NCBI GenBank assembly: GCA_051530055.1
Contig: CM121341.1
Coordinates: forward strand, 4,774,001-4,838,000
Direction of reading: 5' to 3'
Length of the DNA stretch: 64,000 nt
Origin: Neoechinorhynchus agilis
Taxonomy: Eukaryota > Acanthocephala
The notes beneath the pieces are model-generated. The model saw only the letters and a list, made by a program, of their open reading frames with translations. It had not been told where the DNA came from and did not search any database. The position numbers were made by a program, and so were the translations under genes. Shown in pieces: positions 1-10,989 of the stretch. Numbering within the stretch: the first letter of the stretch is position 1; every line of letters begins with the position of its first letter.

Positions 1-1281
1 CAACTGAGACAGATCCAAGAGTCGACAACATACCGCTTCTCGTGATAGCCCGCTCAACTTAGTTTATAGGGCCAATCCTTTTTCCGAAGTTACGGATCTA
101 ATTTTCCTACGTCCGTTGCCCACGTTTCCCTATCGACTAGAGGCTACTCACCTTGGAGACCTACTGCGGAAATCAGTGCGAACAGTCTGAATATTCTCAC
201 ACCCAGATTTTCAAGGACAATACGAAGTTCTCGGTACATCGCAGGAATCGCGCAGCATTACGGAACGTGCACCCTATCAACAGACGATCTAATTCTAGGG
301 ATAAAGTTCCTAACGAAGAAGAGAAAACTCTTCCCCAGACTTTGTTTAACTATTCTCTTGGATTGCTCGTGTCACCAATTGGGCTGAACATCATCTGCAC
401 AAGAAGAACATGTGAAAAGATCGAGCACAAACCGCATCCTGGCTCGGGAATATTAAATCGATTCCCGTTCGATTGCGCAATGTAGCACGCTTAATCACGA
501 ATTTGCACGTTTAATTAGGATCGGCTGATCCATGCCCAAATGTTGTTCAGATGGAACCTTTCTCCAGTTGAGTCTTCAAAGCTCTCATTTAAATACTTGC
601 TACTACCACCAAGATCTGCACTAGCGGCGGCTCCACTTCACGGTGCAAGTTTCAACACCACCACCGCATACGCCCTTCTAAACGTCAAGCCATTTGTATA
701 TTTCCGACCGGCATTGAAGGTCAAGCATCGATATACGTCTCCAGCGCCATCCATTTTCAGGGCCAGTCGATTCAGCAAGTGAGTTTTTACACATTCCTTG
801 CGGATTCCTAATTCTGCGGCCACCGCCCTGCTGTCAATATCGACTGACACCTTCCATGGTATCTCATGAGATGCACTGTTGGCACTTCAGCTCAACGTTT
901 GGTTCATCCCTCATCGTCTGTTCTGCTCATGAAAAATGACTTACTTGATGCCATTGCATTTGCATCCGACACTCAGCAGCAGCATAAGCAACTGTTAAGG
1001 AGTGACCGAGCTTATTACCCATTTAAAGTTTGAGAATAGGTCGAGGACAATTCGTCCCCAATTCCGCTAATCATTCGCTTTTCTAGATAAAACTGTCTTA
1101 TGCAACACTGGCTTTTCTGGGGGGAACTACAAAGGGAACCAACTAAATGATGGTTCGATTAGTCTTTCGCCCCTATACCCAAATCTGACGATTGATTTTC
1201 ACGCCAAAAACGTTACGGACCTCCACAGAATTTCCTCCGACTTCATCCTACTCAGGCATAGTTCACCATCTCTCGGGTCCC
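1..1281 (-). rRNA. 28S rRNA fragment, antisense
   Basis: The minus strand reads as large-subunit rRNA, recognised from universally conserved stretches. From 1281 down it shows GGGACCCGAGAGATGG, then the GGTATAGGGGCGAAAGAC stretch, the CATGAGATACCATGG block, GCAGATCTTGGTGGTAGTAG, the GTCTCCAAGGTGA stretch near 150 and CCGTAACTTCGG near 90. It runs off the left edge. Some usually invariant positions differ (GAGAGATGG for GAAAGATGG), but the second copy at 54437 shares that change, so it may be the true sequence of a fast-evolving rRNA. No 18S or 5.8S is present, so this is an isolated piece, probably not a working unit. Open frames inside it are meaningless. Confidence 0.9.
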
Positions 1282-1324
1282 ATTTCTTAGAGGAGCTATG
1301 AAATGGATGGCGATGAATTCTAGA

Positions 1325-1918
1325 TTGGGGTTTCTACGACTGGGACTCCCGATTTGTGTCCCACACTACTGTCGTTGTGGGGCCCTTGTGGATTCTTTGG
1401 GTAGACACGGTCTCGTCTGTCGCCAGTCCGGTGGCAGGTATGCTCGCCACGCTGAGATTAACTCGGTTATTAGTCAGGCCTTAAACACGATACACGCACC
1501 GAATCTGCTCGAACCAAGTCACCTCTGCAGACTCGACGGTCGGAGACCGGACGAGATAACTATGTTCCCGTGGCCAGAAGGGAAATCCTTTCTCTGGGGT
1601 GGACTCCCTTTCCCTGTCCCCTCAAGGCGCGAAGGAGGTGCTGCAATTGCCGCAGAGGAACGCAAGCGCGGGAAGTACGCGGAGCTCTTGAGGGTACATC
1701 ACTTCGTCCCTTTCGGCGTTGAGACGCTCGGTGCCTTCGGTGTTGAGGCCAAGAACTTTAGGGCGGATCTTTCAAGGAAGATGAGGATCGCAACCGGAGA
1801 CCCAAGAGCAGGAACGTTCTTCCTGCAAAACATAGGTCTCGCGATCCAGCGCGGCAACGCTGCAAGTGTCCTTGCGGCGGTTCCGGGTGGTGAAGAGATG
1901 GATCTGGGAGGCTCATAG
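1325..1918 (+). mobile_element. LINE 3' end, zinc knuckle plus restriction-like endonuclease
   Basis: This is the C-terminal part of a non-LTR retrotransposon ORF. It shows a CxCG...GRHGLVC zinc knuckle followed by an LCRLDGRRPD block, which matches the PD-(D/E)XK type endonuclease found at this place in R2-like LINEs. It ends with the family-typical HHFVPFGVETLG and LAIQRGNAASVLA stretches and a stop at 1916. Compared with the copy at 8440, about 25 residues after the endonuclease motif are missing (SFLWG runs straight into a Pro/Arg-rich stretch), so it is an internally deleted, 5'-truncated copy. It begins about 40 bp beyond the 28S fragment. Confidence 0.85.
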
Positions 1919-1920
1919 AT

Positions 1921-2495
1921 ACATTAGACTTGATTTGCTGTGAGTATATTTTCTTCAAAATAAAACAAATATTACACTTTCGGTGAGAATAATCCCGGTC
2001 ATTACATATTTTATTTATTCGAAATATTTTGCGAAGTATCCTCGCCTCTTCAGTCATCTAAAAGTAGGTTTTCCATATTACGATTTTTGCTCGAGTGCGC
2101 GGGATCGCCAAACCCGAAGTTCAGGGATCAATTAAACATGTGTTTCGTTTTTTTGTTTTTCCATTGATTTTTTTATATTGATTTTTATCACGTCGCTGGC
2201 TGGAAGTTTCAAGCTAAAATTAACTTTATTTCCCTTCATTGTAGCTACCTAGAGAACGATGCTTTTGCAATTGTTGCATTCTCTTTTTTTCGTGAAAAAT
2301 AATCGGTATAATTTGTTTTTTTTACGATTATTGTTTGAAGATTTAATTGTTCATATTTTGTGATCTCCACTAGCTCCGACTTTGTGCGACATTTACATGC
2401 GGCACGATGATTAATCAGTTGATCTACGGCGATCTGGTAAGAAACGAAGTTTAACAGGAACATTTTAAGTCAACAAAACAAAAAACTCTAAAACA
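1921..2495. other. Non-coding, AT-rich, with foldback-repeat remnant
   Basis: No gene is seen. 1930-2055 contains the TTCGAAATATTT and CCTCGCCTCTTCAGTCAT words also found in the foldback elements at 19305-19835, so it is probably a remnant of that family. From about 2405 the sequence matches the upstream region of forkhead copies 2 and 3. Confidence 0.5.
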
Positions 2496-2499
2496 ATGG

Positions 2500-2508
2500 T
2501 ATAAAAAG
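2500..2508 (+). promoter_or_regulatory. TATA-box-like TATAAAAAG
   Basis: TATAAAAAG lies about 140 bp before the first ATG of forkhead copy 1. Copies 2 and 3 have TATCCAAAAC at the same place, so only copy 1 has a TATA-like element. This could give the copies different promoters; function is inferred. Confidence 0.4.
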
Positions 2509-2644
2509 CACCATCCTCGATGCTAATAAATATTTGTCCATTTGTTTGCCCTTGTTTGTTCATGGCGATTTACGGAAAAAGCGGAACGATTCGGACCTGT
2601 TCAATGTGAACTCTCTCTCTTGGTGTTGTTCTGACCTCGATCAA

Positions 2645-3115
2645 ATGCGTTCCCCTGCAGAAATAGTGAACGGTGCAATCACCGAATGGGACCACGCAAC
2701 TTATGCGGATTTAATAGAAGCAGCGATCGGGAACAGTTTGACCGGCAGATTGCGGGTCAATGAAATCTACGAATGGATTATGGAAAATATCCCATATTTC
2801 AAACAAAGAACAGATACAAAGTCATGGAAAGGATCAATCAGGAGTACACTTTCTTATTGTCAAAGATTCAGGAAAATTCCGGTTCGAGGGAGACCGAGGA
2901 AATCGTTTTGGACGATCAATGATAACAGGACGAGTGGTCGACAGTGGCGACCAAAAGGACGACAACAAATTGTCGAGGAATCAAGGATTCAGCGTCCTCG
3001 TCTAAATGGAAATGCATCTCAAGTAGTACAACCGGACAATTCAAGAATCTACGAACCGGAGAACTTAGCGGTTAGAGATCAAATGATGCCAAACGGCCAC
3101 CGAAATTCAGAGTGA
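2645..3115 (+). CDS. Divergent FoxO-like forkhead protein, copy 1
   Basis: A 156-residue intronless frame starting at ATG 2645; the open frame extends upstream without an ATG. Residues about 15-95 form a forkhead domain of FoxO type: TYADLI for helix 1, RVNEIYEWIMENIPYF for helix 2 and wing entry, and SWKGSIRSTLSYCQRFRKIP for the recognition helix, then RGRPRKSFWTIND. FoxO proteins have NSIRHNLS in that helix. Here the DNA-contacting Asn and His are replaced (GSIRSTLS), so base recognition probably differs or is weak. The tail is basic then polar with no known domain. Similar copies lie at 5422 and, inverted, at 57749. The domain is clear; whether this copy is expressed is unknown. Confidence 0.75.
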   Translation: MRSPAEIVNGAITEWDHATYADLIEAAIGNSLTGRLRVNEIYEWIMENIPYFKQRTDTKSWKGSIRSTLSYCQRFRKIPVRGRPRKSFWTINDNRTSGRQWRPKGRQQIVEESRIQRPRLNGNASQVVQPDNSRIYEPENLAVRDQMMPNGHRNSE

Positions 3116-3600
3116 TTTTCCGTTGATCGGAAATGGTGATCAAGAAACTTAAATCAGATGGATAAATGGAAGCCATCAGAGAGTTCAAGTTAAGGATTAA
3201 GACGTCTTTTGTTAATAAAGAACGTGTCCATAATTTCTAATCAAATTTCATTGAAAACAAACTCGCCTTTTCAACTAAAATTTCTTAGTAGATCCGTATA
3301 TTATTCGCAAAAACAGAATCTATTGTTTCGAATTATAAATTAATTGCTTTAAATAAAATTAGGAAGCAATTTTACGAAGAATTTCCTTCAAGAACATGAC
3401 GATGATCTTCACCTTTATTGCAATTATCAATTTTAGTCGTTATTTTCTGGTCCACGGGACTCTCGAGTAGTTTAGGATGAAAAGTATATGAGTTCTTTGA
3501 TATTCGTCCGGCAGTTCAATAGAAATATTCATGGTTATTTGAATTAATCTCAAGTTTTTCTTTTTTGTCGCTTATTTACTGAAGCTCTTAATACTTTAGG
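3116..3600. other. 3' flank shared with the third forkhead copy
   Basis: Non-coding. 3120-3560 matches the reverse of about 56880-57300 downstream of forkhead copy 3, and its first half matches the flank of copy 2. No gene is seen. Confidence 0.6.
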
Positions 3601-3660
3601 CCCAAGCGCCAAAATTTCCGTTTGACCAATCAGCGAAGAACGCAGAGCTTTTCATTTAAG

Positions 3661-4294
3661 ATGTCTAAGAAAGCAAAAGTAGAGGAAGAAGTGAATTCTA
3701 GCGAATTGATTGGCATTGAGTTCGACGCATATCCTCCTTCAGAACGATTTCGTAATGGAATTCAATTTCTTCTTAAGCAAATCGATTTCATAAAATCCCT
3801 TAAGAGCGAAAGTGAGGATGTGGTAGAAAAGCTTACGGATTTAATGATCGAACAGCATCCAATTGGTAGTGTGATAATCGAAGCGGACGACGACGATGCA
3901 GACCAAAATATCGACGAAGACATTTCAGTATTTGCGCTTTTGACTGTTGTTCCTTTAGAAGATACTCGGCTCGACTCGGTATTTAATCTTTTTTTGTGTG
4001 AATAAATCAGCACCCAGAAGCGATTGTTGTCTTTGGATAAACCTTCGAGTTCCAGGTCTTCCTGTGGACTATATGCTGCTTTCTCTTAAAGACCTCCTTT
4101 CCGATCTCAATGATAGACCTTTCAAATATTGGATCCTTTTTGAAGATCAATGTGACTTTTCTGAAGACAATTTTGAAAACGTTTGCTATGATCGTTGGAC
4201 TATTAAAGGATCGACATCGCGAGTGATGGTCTTTGAAGCGAGCACAGTTGAGAATCGTCTAGTGAAGTCTTTGGAAAAGTCTATAAAGAAATGA
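3661..4294 (+). CDS. BCCIP: BCCIP/Bcp1-like protein, broken or with unresolved intron
   Basis: Starts at ATG 3661, directly after CATTTAAG. Residues 1-106 match the N-terminal half of BCCIP (Bcp1 in yeast), a nuclear chaperone-like protein that binds BRCA2 and p21 and acts in ribosomal protein handling: note EFDAYPPS, LTDLMIEQHPIGSVI and the acidic DDDDADQNIDED. The C-terminal half resumes in another frame from about 4040 (INLRVPGLPVDYMLLSLKDL, then DRWTIKGSTSRVMVFEAS) to a stop at 4292. A 32-nt GT-AG candidate intron lies at 3979-4010, but joining there leaves the second half out of frame, and about 30 family residues have no counterpart. Either another unusual intron is present or the gene is decayed. 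A polyadenylation signal AATAAA follows at 4324. Confidence 0.7.
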
Positions 4295-4329
4295 TTAAAA
4301 TGTAACAATCAATGAATCGATGAAATAAA

Positions 4330-4935
4330 TTGAAATTTCTCTTTTTATGAGTTTAGATGTAAAAGACGCGCTTGTTATAAACTAATTCTAAGAAAAAATT
4401 ATATTAACGCTGATTAATTGCCGTTAACCTATACCCTGATTCCTCCTGCAAATGTAGAAAAAAGTGATTTATTGACGTTCTTAGGAGAATTTAAAACTTA
4501 AATTCAATGAATTAACAAACTTTTTAAGCATTATTTCTGCTTTAGGCCAAAAAAATCAAAAGAATGCCGTTGTTTTTAGTGGTTTAAATTCAGATTTAAT
4601 AAGTATTTTAGTATATTGTTTATTTGATACAACATACAAGAAAACACAATCTTAATTCATGTATTGGTCACTATGGTTTAAAGGTCCAAAATTTATTTCG
4701 ACCTGAATTTTGCTGCTTTATCTTCGATGCGGTTTTTCTTATATCACAAAACAAAGCAGAAAACGATTTTTAATTCTTTACGAATGACTCTTAAAAGTTT
4801 TTTAGGAGAAAGATTTTTGAGAAAAGTGTCATATAAAATTGATTTTGAATACCTTTCATCGAATATATTGATTTCCTTCACAGCAGCGAGCACATAATAA
4901 AACGCAATAAAAGAATTAAGAAAGTTTATCGTTGA
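4330..4935. other. AT-rich intergenic stretch, nothing seen
   Basis: No frame or repeat of note. From about 4840 the sequence matches, inverted, the region near 58260 upstream of forkhead copy 3. Confidence 0.5.
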
Positions 4936-4937
4936 AA

Positions 4938-5124
4938 ATGGCAGCTCAAATCGATTCGTTATTTTGTGGAGACAGAAAGAGCAATAAAAATGCGATTAAG
5001 AAAAGAACACTTCGAAAAGTTTTATTTACTTGTTCTCCTTTCCCTCGTCCACTTTTATAATCTTAACGAAGGTCCGGCGCACCCATTGACAGAGACCGTT
5101 AATAAATACAAAATTAAATATTGA
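4938..5124 (+). pseudogene. Broken copy of a 61-residue frame (see 57998)
   Basis: Begins MAAQIDSLFCGDRKS, then changes frame relative to the intact copy on the minus strand at 57998-58189; a one-base difference around the AAAAGAACAC stretch shifts the frame. Same position relative to the forkhead gene in both copies. Product unknown. Confidence 0.55.
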
Positions 5125-5421
5125 TTTTATTGATTAATCGATTAATAAGAATCATTATTTCAACGTCAAAAAAGTTAGAACGCTGATTAATCAGTGGATC
5201 TACGGCGATCTGCCAAGAAACCAAGCTTGGTAAGCTCATTTTAAGTCAACAAAACAAAAAAACGCTAACAAAATGGTATCCAAAACAGCAACCTCGATGC
5301 TGACAAATATTTGTCCATTTATTCACCATTGTTTGTTCATGGCGATTTACGGATAAAGCGAAACGATTCGAACTTGTTCAATGTGAACTCTCTCTCTTGG
5401 TGTTGTTCTGACCTCGATCAA

Positions 5422-5892
5422 ATGCATTCCTCTGCAGAAATGGTCAACGGCGCAATCAGCGAATGGGATCACGCAACTTATGCGGATTTAATAGAAGCAG
5501 CGCTCGAAAACAGTTTGATCGGCATACTGCGGGTCAATGAAATCTACGAATGGATTATGGAAAATATCCCATATTTCAAACAAAGAACAGATACAAAGTC
5601 ATGGAAAGGATCAATCAGGAATACACTGTCTTATTGTCGAAGATTCAGGAAAATTCCGGTTCGAGGAAGACCGAGGAAATCCTTTTGGGCGATCAATGAT
5701 AACAGGACGAGTGGTCGACTGTGGCGACCAAAAGGACGACAACAAATTGCCGAGGAATTAAGGATTCAGCGTCCTCATCTAATTGGAAATGCATCTCAAG
5801 TACTTCAGCAGGACAATTCAAGAATCTGCGAACAGGAGAACTTAGCGGTTTCCGATCAAGTGATGCCAAACGGCCACCGAGAATCAGAGTGA
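5422..5892 (+). CDS. Divergent FoxO-like forkhead protein, copy 2
   Basis: A 156-residue single-exon frame from ATG 5422, closely similar to copy 1. The forkhead helices read TYADLIEAALENSLIG, RVNEIYEWIMENIPYF and SWKGSIRNTLSYC. The recognition helix has GSIRNTLS where FoxO proteins have NSIRHNLS, so the contacting His is Asn here and Ser in copy 1. Differences from copy 1 are scattered substitutions with no frameshift, suggesting either recent duplication or constraint. Upstream it lacks the TATA-like word of copy 1. Its upstream flank (4840-5310) matches copy 3, not copy 1, beyond about 100 bp. Confidence 0.75.
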   Translation: MHSSAEMVNGAISEWDHATYADLIEAALENSLIGILRVNEIYEWIMENIPYFKQRTDTKSWKGSIRNTLSYCRRFRKIPVRGRPRKSFWAINDNRTSGRLWRPKGRQQIAEELRIQRPHLIGNASQVLQQDNSRICEQENLAVSDQVMPNGHRESE

Positions 5893-6435
5893 GTTTCCGT
5901 TGATCGGAAATGGTGATCTCAATACTTAAATAAGACGGATAAATGGAAGCCATCAGGGAGTTCAAGTTAAGGATCAAGACGTCTTTTTTTAATAAAGAAG
6001 GTGTCTATAATTTCTAATACAATTTCATTGAAAAACAAACTTGTCTTTTCGACTAAAATTTCTTAGTAGATCAGCAAATCATTCGCAAAAACAGAATCTA
6101 TTGTTTCGTACCAAAATTAATTGCTTTAAATAAAATTAAAAAACAATTTTACGAAGAATTTCCTTCAGGAACATGACGATGATCTTCAGTTTAATCGCCA
6201 TCTCTAATCGATATCAGGCATTTTCTTTTAATAAAAGTTGCATTCGTAAAGCGTTAAGAATTTGTATTAAGTACAAAAGAAGAAATTATTAAGACGTTAT
6301 TTACCGAAGTTTTAATCGAGTTCATGTTTTTTATTGTTCTTTAAGGTCTTTTTTTCTAAAGAAAGAAGTTTTTCTGTGTTTAGAGAGTAGATCTTTTATT
6401 ATTTATACTGGTTTTGTACTTTCACGATCATCCTG
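5893..6435. repeat. Forkhead duplicon 3' flank
   Basis: Non-coding. 5893-6200 matches the 3' flanks of both other forkhead copies; 6230-6440 matches, inverted, 56460-56650. It ends exactly where a LINE tail begins, so the LINE joined the edge of this duplicated block. Confidence 0.6.
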
Positions 6436-6533
6436 CGACAAAATATCTCGCTCGCAGTACAGCGAGGCAATGCCGCTGGCGTGATAGCGACAGCCGAGGA
6501 AGGAGAGAAGCTAAGATTTTACGAACGGTGGTG
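6436..6533 (+). mobile_element. LINE 3' tail, about 100 bp
   Basis: Reads ILRQ-type ending: RQNISLAVQRGNAAGVIAT, stop at 6531. Same subfamily as the copy at 8440-9340 (shared ending GRW/ERW). Severely 5'-truncated. Confidence 0.75.
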
Positions 6534-6719
6534 ATTGTACGTTCTGAAATAACATTTTTGTCCTAAGCTACGTGAATCCTTCGAATTTTTAATCTTAACT
6601 CGCAATGGCAAATTTAGATTCAATCATCGCTACGTAGTTTTTGTATCTTAATAAAAATGAAATCTTCACATTTTTCTGCTGCTTCACAAGTCGTTTTTAA
6701 TAAATAATGAAATAAACAG

Positions 6720-8280
6720 AAAATCGTTTTTCATACACTTTCAAACATTCCATTCCAGATCTTTTGCTGATATTATGATTTGAATATTTAAAAAGATGTG
6801 GACGGATTCAGGGGTGCAATAAAGCATCAAACGAAGGAATTTTAAACCTTTAGAACAATCTCCTTTTTTATGAATTAGTATCGACGTTTTTTTCCGCAAC
6901 GTTAATGAAAATATATTTCTGAGCGATCTCAAGAACAATTTCACCGATCAAAAGATCGCCAAAACATGCATTTCAGTTTATATTTCGAGAAAAGTTTTAG
7001 GTTTTCAATATCGTTAAAATTTTGAATTAATAAGCTTTTCCAACGAGAAAAATAATCTTATTCAATTTATGGTCGATAAACGGGTTTTATTAAGCTCCTG
7101 TCTTTTATTTTATCGTTTAGTGTTCTTTGAAATTGCAAATGCAATTAAAATTTTTTAACATATCCGCATTTTATGTTCATTCTAAAATCGGTGAGCTTTT
7201 GAAAAATTTGTTTTACAGCTTTTGAAAAAAATACGTTCGACGAATGTTTTTTAAAACCAAAAGTTGTGATTTCTAATAGATACAAAAAACGTAGCCGGAG
7301 CGAACACTTTTAACTTTTCCCAAAACTACGAAATAGAAAATCCCCTCGAATTCTAGAGATCGGACGGAGGTATCGGAATGAATAACAAAAGATTTCATTC
7401 TTTGTGCAACTCGATTACCCGATTTTCTACCAAGATAAATAAGTTTTTAAAATGCTAAAATCTTTAACAGAGCATTGGTTTTTTCAGAAGTTGCGAAATA
7501 AACATATCCCAAAATGCTAACAACTAAAAAAACTTTATGACCAATGAGAGCATTTCACTGAAGAAATTTACCCCGACGTCTCCCAGTTCAGCTTTTGCTA
7601 AGTTTCTAAAGTGTAACGTTAAGAGCAAAAACGAGGGGAAACTTTGTCATTAATTTCGAACAAAAGCGAAACACGCAAACGATTGAAAGTATCGCGAAAA
7701 CCAATTTAGGAACTATTTTATTTTCAGTAACATTTAAAAAATGTGCTTCCAAAAACTATAGCACACAGGAGCATTATAGATATCGCCGTCCACATTATAT
7801 ATAAAATGCAACGATCGCCATCTGAATCATCTTCTTGTCCAACGCTCATTGTTCTCGAAGTTTTGGATTTTCTTATTTTCCCTGAATTTGGGTTTTCAAC
7901 CTTTATATGAACGTTGGATGTCGCCGAATCTTCATTTTTGACTCTCGATGTTGAATTAACTTCTTTTTCCTTAGAAACTATAAATTTCATAGTTTTGTTG
8001 TTATCACCATTGATGACTTCATCGACGATTTATGCCCATCCTTCCCGATAATCCTTCCAAGTTTTTTTAATTTCATCATTGCATGATATGGACAAATCAT
8101 TTTCTTTATTGTTGTTGTTGATATTCACTTTCCCTTTTAACTCCGTTGACTGTTCTGTTTCGTTTTTTATAAAATCATTTTCTTTTCCCTTGGATTCTGG
8201 CCTACAAAAACATTTTAGTACTGTTCGGAATATCCGACGAAATCCTTTTAAGCTTTTCGTCTTCGTAATTTTCTCAGCAT
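6720..8280 (-). repeat. Duplicated block D, inverted copy at 62570-64000
   Basis: The reverse complement recurs at 62570-64000 and runs to the right edge. It contains the membrane-protein frame below and about 700 bp of AT-rich non-coding DNA (6980-7700) that is nearly identical between copies. The other copy has an extra insertion near 63630-63800 and lacks about 235 bp of the coding part. Confidence 0.8.
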
Positions 8281-8338
8281 TCGCAATTGCACTTAATTTT
8301 ACGCTCCCATAAAGTTTTGATTCGATGCACTCAACATC
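7724..8338 (-). pseudogene. Single-pass membrane protein frame with one in-frame stop
   Basis: One minus-strand frame runs from 8338 to the stop at 7724 (204 codons), interrupted by a single TAA near 8031. Before that stop it is Lys/Asn/Glu-rich (KENDLSISCNDEIKKTWKDY). After it, an 88-residue part from ATG 7990 ends in a hydrophobic segment, CILYIMWTAISIMLLCAIVF, close to the C-terminus, as in a tail-anchored protein. A TAG precedes the frame at 8339, possibly an acceptor. The inverted copy at 62629-62865 keeps the C-terminal part with few changes, so that part may still be constrained. I do not recognise the family. Confidence 0.5.
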
Positions 8339-8439
8339 CTACGATGTGCCAAATAATCCCTTGGTTATTTAGAGTTCATCGTATAAGTACATTTGGGTAA
8401 TCTGAAACATTTTTGTAAGGGTTTGATAAAGAACATTTT

Positions 8440-9387
8440 GAAAGAAAAGTTTTGTCTTGACCGGGATTTCGTGGTGGCGGTTGAGGAATGGTGCCAGCAG
8501 ACAGGCGCTAACCAAGTTCCCGTGAATGGCCTCAGACAGTCGATCTGGGACGGACCTCTTGTCGCGAGAGCTCACAGCTCTCTTCTTTCAGGTTCTCGCG
8601 ATGGGGTCGTCCGAGCTAGACTGTTGGCAGTTTCAACACGAGAATCTGGGGCGTGGTTGGAGGCTGTTCCTCTGGCATCTGTGGGAACTCTTCTTACTGA
8701 CGAGGTGACGAGGATCGCAGTATCCTTAAGACTCGGTCTCCCGATATGCACGCCCCATCGCTGTCGATGTGGGTCTTTGGTTGATGCTTTCGGGCGACAC
8801 GGTCTCGTCTGCAGAAGGTCAGCAGGAAGGTTTTCACGCCATTCTGAAATCAATAACGCAATTTCTCGGGCGTTGAGAACGACGAACTTCCCGGACATCC
8901 TGGAACCCGCCCACCTCTGTAGACTAGACGGCCGTAGGCCCGATGGAATTTCGGTCTTCCCGTGGCGGGAGGGCAAATGCCTTCTCTGAGACGCCACGTG
9001 TGTGGATACCCTTGAAGCCAGCAACATCCGCTACTCCCTCGAAATCGCCGGTGGTGCCGCCAGTGCAGCGGAAGGGAGGAAAATACGGAAATATATTCAG
9101 TTATCGAGGGCTCACTATTTTGTCCCCTTTGGGGTAGAGACGTATGGAGCGCTCGGCAGCTCGGCACTCTCTCTGCTCCAGGATGTCTCGAAGAAATTGA
9201 TAGAAGCAACCGGAGACTCAAGAGCAGGTGTATTCCTTCGACAAAATATCTCGCTGGCAGTACAACGAGGCAATGCCGCCAGCGTGATGGCGACGGTCGA
9301 GGAAGGACAAAAGCTGGAATTCGGTGGGAGGTGGTGAATGTAAAGAAAAGTAACCAAATATATTGGCAATAAGCGAAAAAAAAAATT
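8440..9387 (+). mobile_element. LINE 3' half, best copy in the window
   Basis: A single frame of about 300 codons from about 8456 to 9337, interrupted only by one TGA at 8987 where related copies have Trp after GKCLL. In order: a region common to this LINE family (ESGAWLEAVPLASVGTLL), zinc knuckle CRCG...GRHGLVC, endonuclease block LCRLDGRRPDG ... DATCVDT, then HYFVPFGVETYG and LAVQRGNAASVMA. A-rich 3' end at 9377-9387. R2-like LINEs carry this CCHC plus PD-(D/E)XK order. Reverse transcriptase is missing here by 5' truncation. Confidence 0.88.
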
Positions 9388-10045
9388 CTACACATTAAAC
9401 GAATAAATAAATTTTTGATTTCTGAAAAAAAAAGATTGAAAATATACGTAGGATTGGGAAACGACAGGAAAAGTTTCAAAGCAAAAATAATGTAAGAGAT
9501 TAGTGGAGGATGCAAAGTGTTTTCTTAAAATGAAAGAGAGAGTGAGAAAAGATGAAAAGAAATTTAAGAGAGTTTTCAAATTATAGAGGATTGAAAATAA
9601 CGGCGAGAGTAAATTTGTAAGCGAAGGTAAAATAGAGAATGGTAATTTAGCGAGAAGTTGGTTCAAGGAGCAAACAGTTTCGTCTGTTAAACAAGAACTA
9701 ATATCTTAAATTTAATATAATTTCGATAAACGGGTTTTTATTAATTGCATTTTATGGAAACTTCGTCTATAAAGTCGTTTTGACCCCCTGTCTCAACTTG
9801 ATCGTGCAGCTAAAAAATCAAGTTGTATTTCACAATAACAACTAAAAACGACGTAATGACCAAAGGGTTTAGAATGATGACTACTACTCTCGATTAAGAA
9901 AATCCAACTGTAAATGCTGTATTCGTATTAACCAATACATCATCCCGAAGGCTGTCAAAGTACACGATGCCACCTTTTAAAACGCTTGTAATTTTAAATT
10001 ATCTATTTAAAAAATGGGTGACCTCCCTGACTAAAACTGTCGAAA
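9388..10045. other. Intergenic, purine-rich on plus strand
   Basis: 9390-9670 is a G/A-rich stretch with AGAGAG runs; the rest is AT-rich. No gene or clear repeat seen. Confidence 0.5.
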
Positions 10046-10047
10046 TC

Positions 10048-10838
10048 TTAGAATAATCTACAATATCGCTCAATGTCTAACGGTTTGACGAGCAATATTT
10101 TGCCTAATAAGTTGTTCTCTGAAATTTCATTGAACTTGTAAGTGAAAGTTGACCAATATTGACCATAATTTTGCTCCACAAAATGCCATTTGTCGCTCTT
10201 AACATATTCCAATCGTTTCCCATTTATACGGAATTCGATTTGTTTTAGATCACTTCTAAATATTCCCTCTCCGGTGGCCTTCAAAAAGCTTTCCTTACAA
10301 ATCTCACCATACGGGTATTTCTTTTGAGAATCGCCTTTAAGAAAAGCCCGCATAATGTAGCACACCAGAATCTATAAAAAATCTTCATTCTGGTTTGGAG
10401 ATCCCTGCCACCTTCTTCAAGAAACTCTCTTTCGTAAACACTTAATACTCTTTGGCATAATCGGATATTTGCCGGTCTTCTCTCCAGCATTTTCTCAATA
10501 TCACAACCTACACGAGCACAATTCGACACGATACCGATGATCCAATCGCCAGAATGAGAAATATTCAAATCACAGTTTATGTTGTTGTTGTGTGCACTTA
10601 TCAGAAAAGGTTTTTTGTTTTCGGCTTCATAAAAGTGTACATTGTTCCATGGAATCGTGAAACTTTGAGATACCATAAAACGTCGAAGAACTTTTCCAAA
10701 TAAAGAGCGATGTCTATGTAGTGGAATCCGGCATGAAAGTACTTGCGATCGCTCTCTCTCAGTCAAAGATGAAAAGAACAAGTCAAGGATTTGTTTAGTC
10801 GGACTTTGTGGTACCTTTATTTTGCTGGACTTAATCAT
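10048..10838 (-). CDS. AASDHPPT: Sfp/AASDHPPT-type 4'-phosphopantetheinyl transferase
   Basis: Transfers the phosphopantetheine arm of CoA to acyl-carrier domains (fatty acid synthase, alpha-aminoadipate reductase). Exon 1 is 10838-10365 (158 residues): IPWNN substrate motif, NISHSGD, and the Mg-binding VGCDIE. Exon 2 is 10302-10048: ICKESFLKATGEGI supplies the conserved W-x-x-KES-x-x-KA motif with the Trp that ends exon 1. Joining 10365 to 10302 gives 242 residues with family-typical spacing (human FYRNWALKESF, here FYRFW-IC-KESF). The 62-nt segment removed is not GT-AG. Start ATG 10838 lies 14 nt after a TTCTTCTCAG acceptor-like site. The human protein has a longer N-terminus. Confidence 0.88.
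10303..10364 (-). other. 62-nt non-GT/AG intron of the transferase gene
   Basis: Removing 10364-10303 restores the family motif. The ends read TG...AG (or GT...GA if shifted by one base). Near the ends, CATTATGCGGGC and ACCCGTATG can largely pair. A TGGTG direct repeat flanks it. No GT-AG choice keeps the frame. Confidence 0.7.
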
Positions 10839-10989
10839 TCACCGCTTACTCTCTGAGAAGAATGATTAATCAGAAAAAATCCATAAGGCGTATCGTCGAA
10901 GAATCATTGTGGTTTACAATCGAATTTGATCCTTCGTTTTACTTAAGCATATCTATAAATATGTCGATCGGAGTAATTGCAACGAATCA

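Noticed and set aside
638-850. Frames of 70-80 codons conserved at 540-850 and 54868-55178
   Set aside because: They lie in 28S rRNA; their conservation reflects the rRNA, not protein coding.
3979-4010. 32-nt GT-AG intron in BCCIP
   Set aside because: Ends look right, but the join leaves the second half out of frame, so I do not claim it as the true intron.
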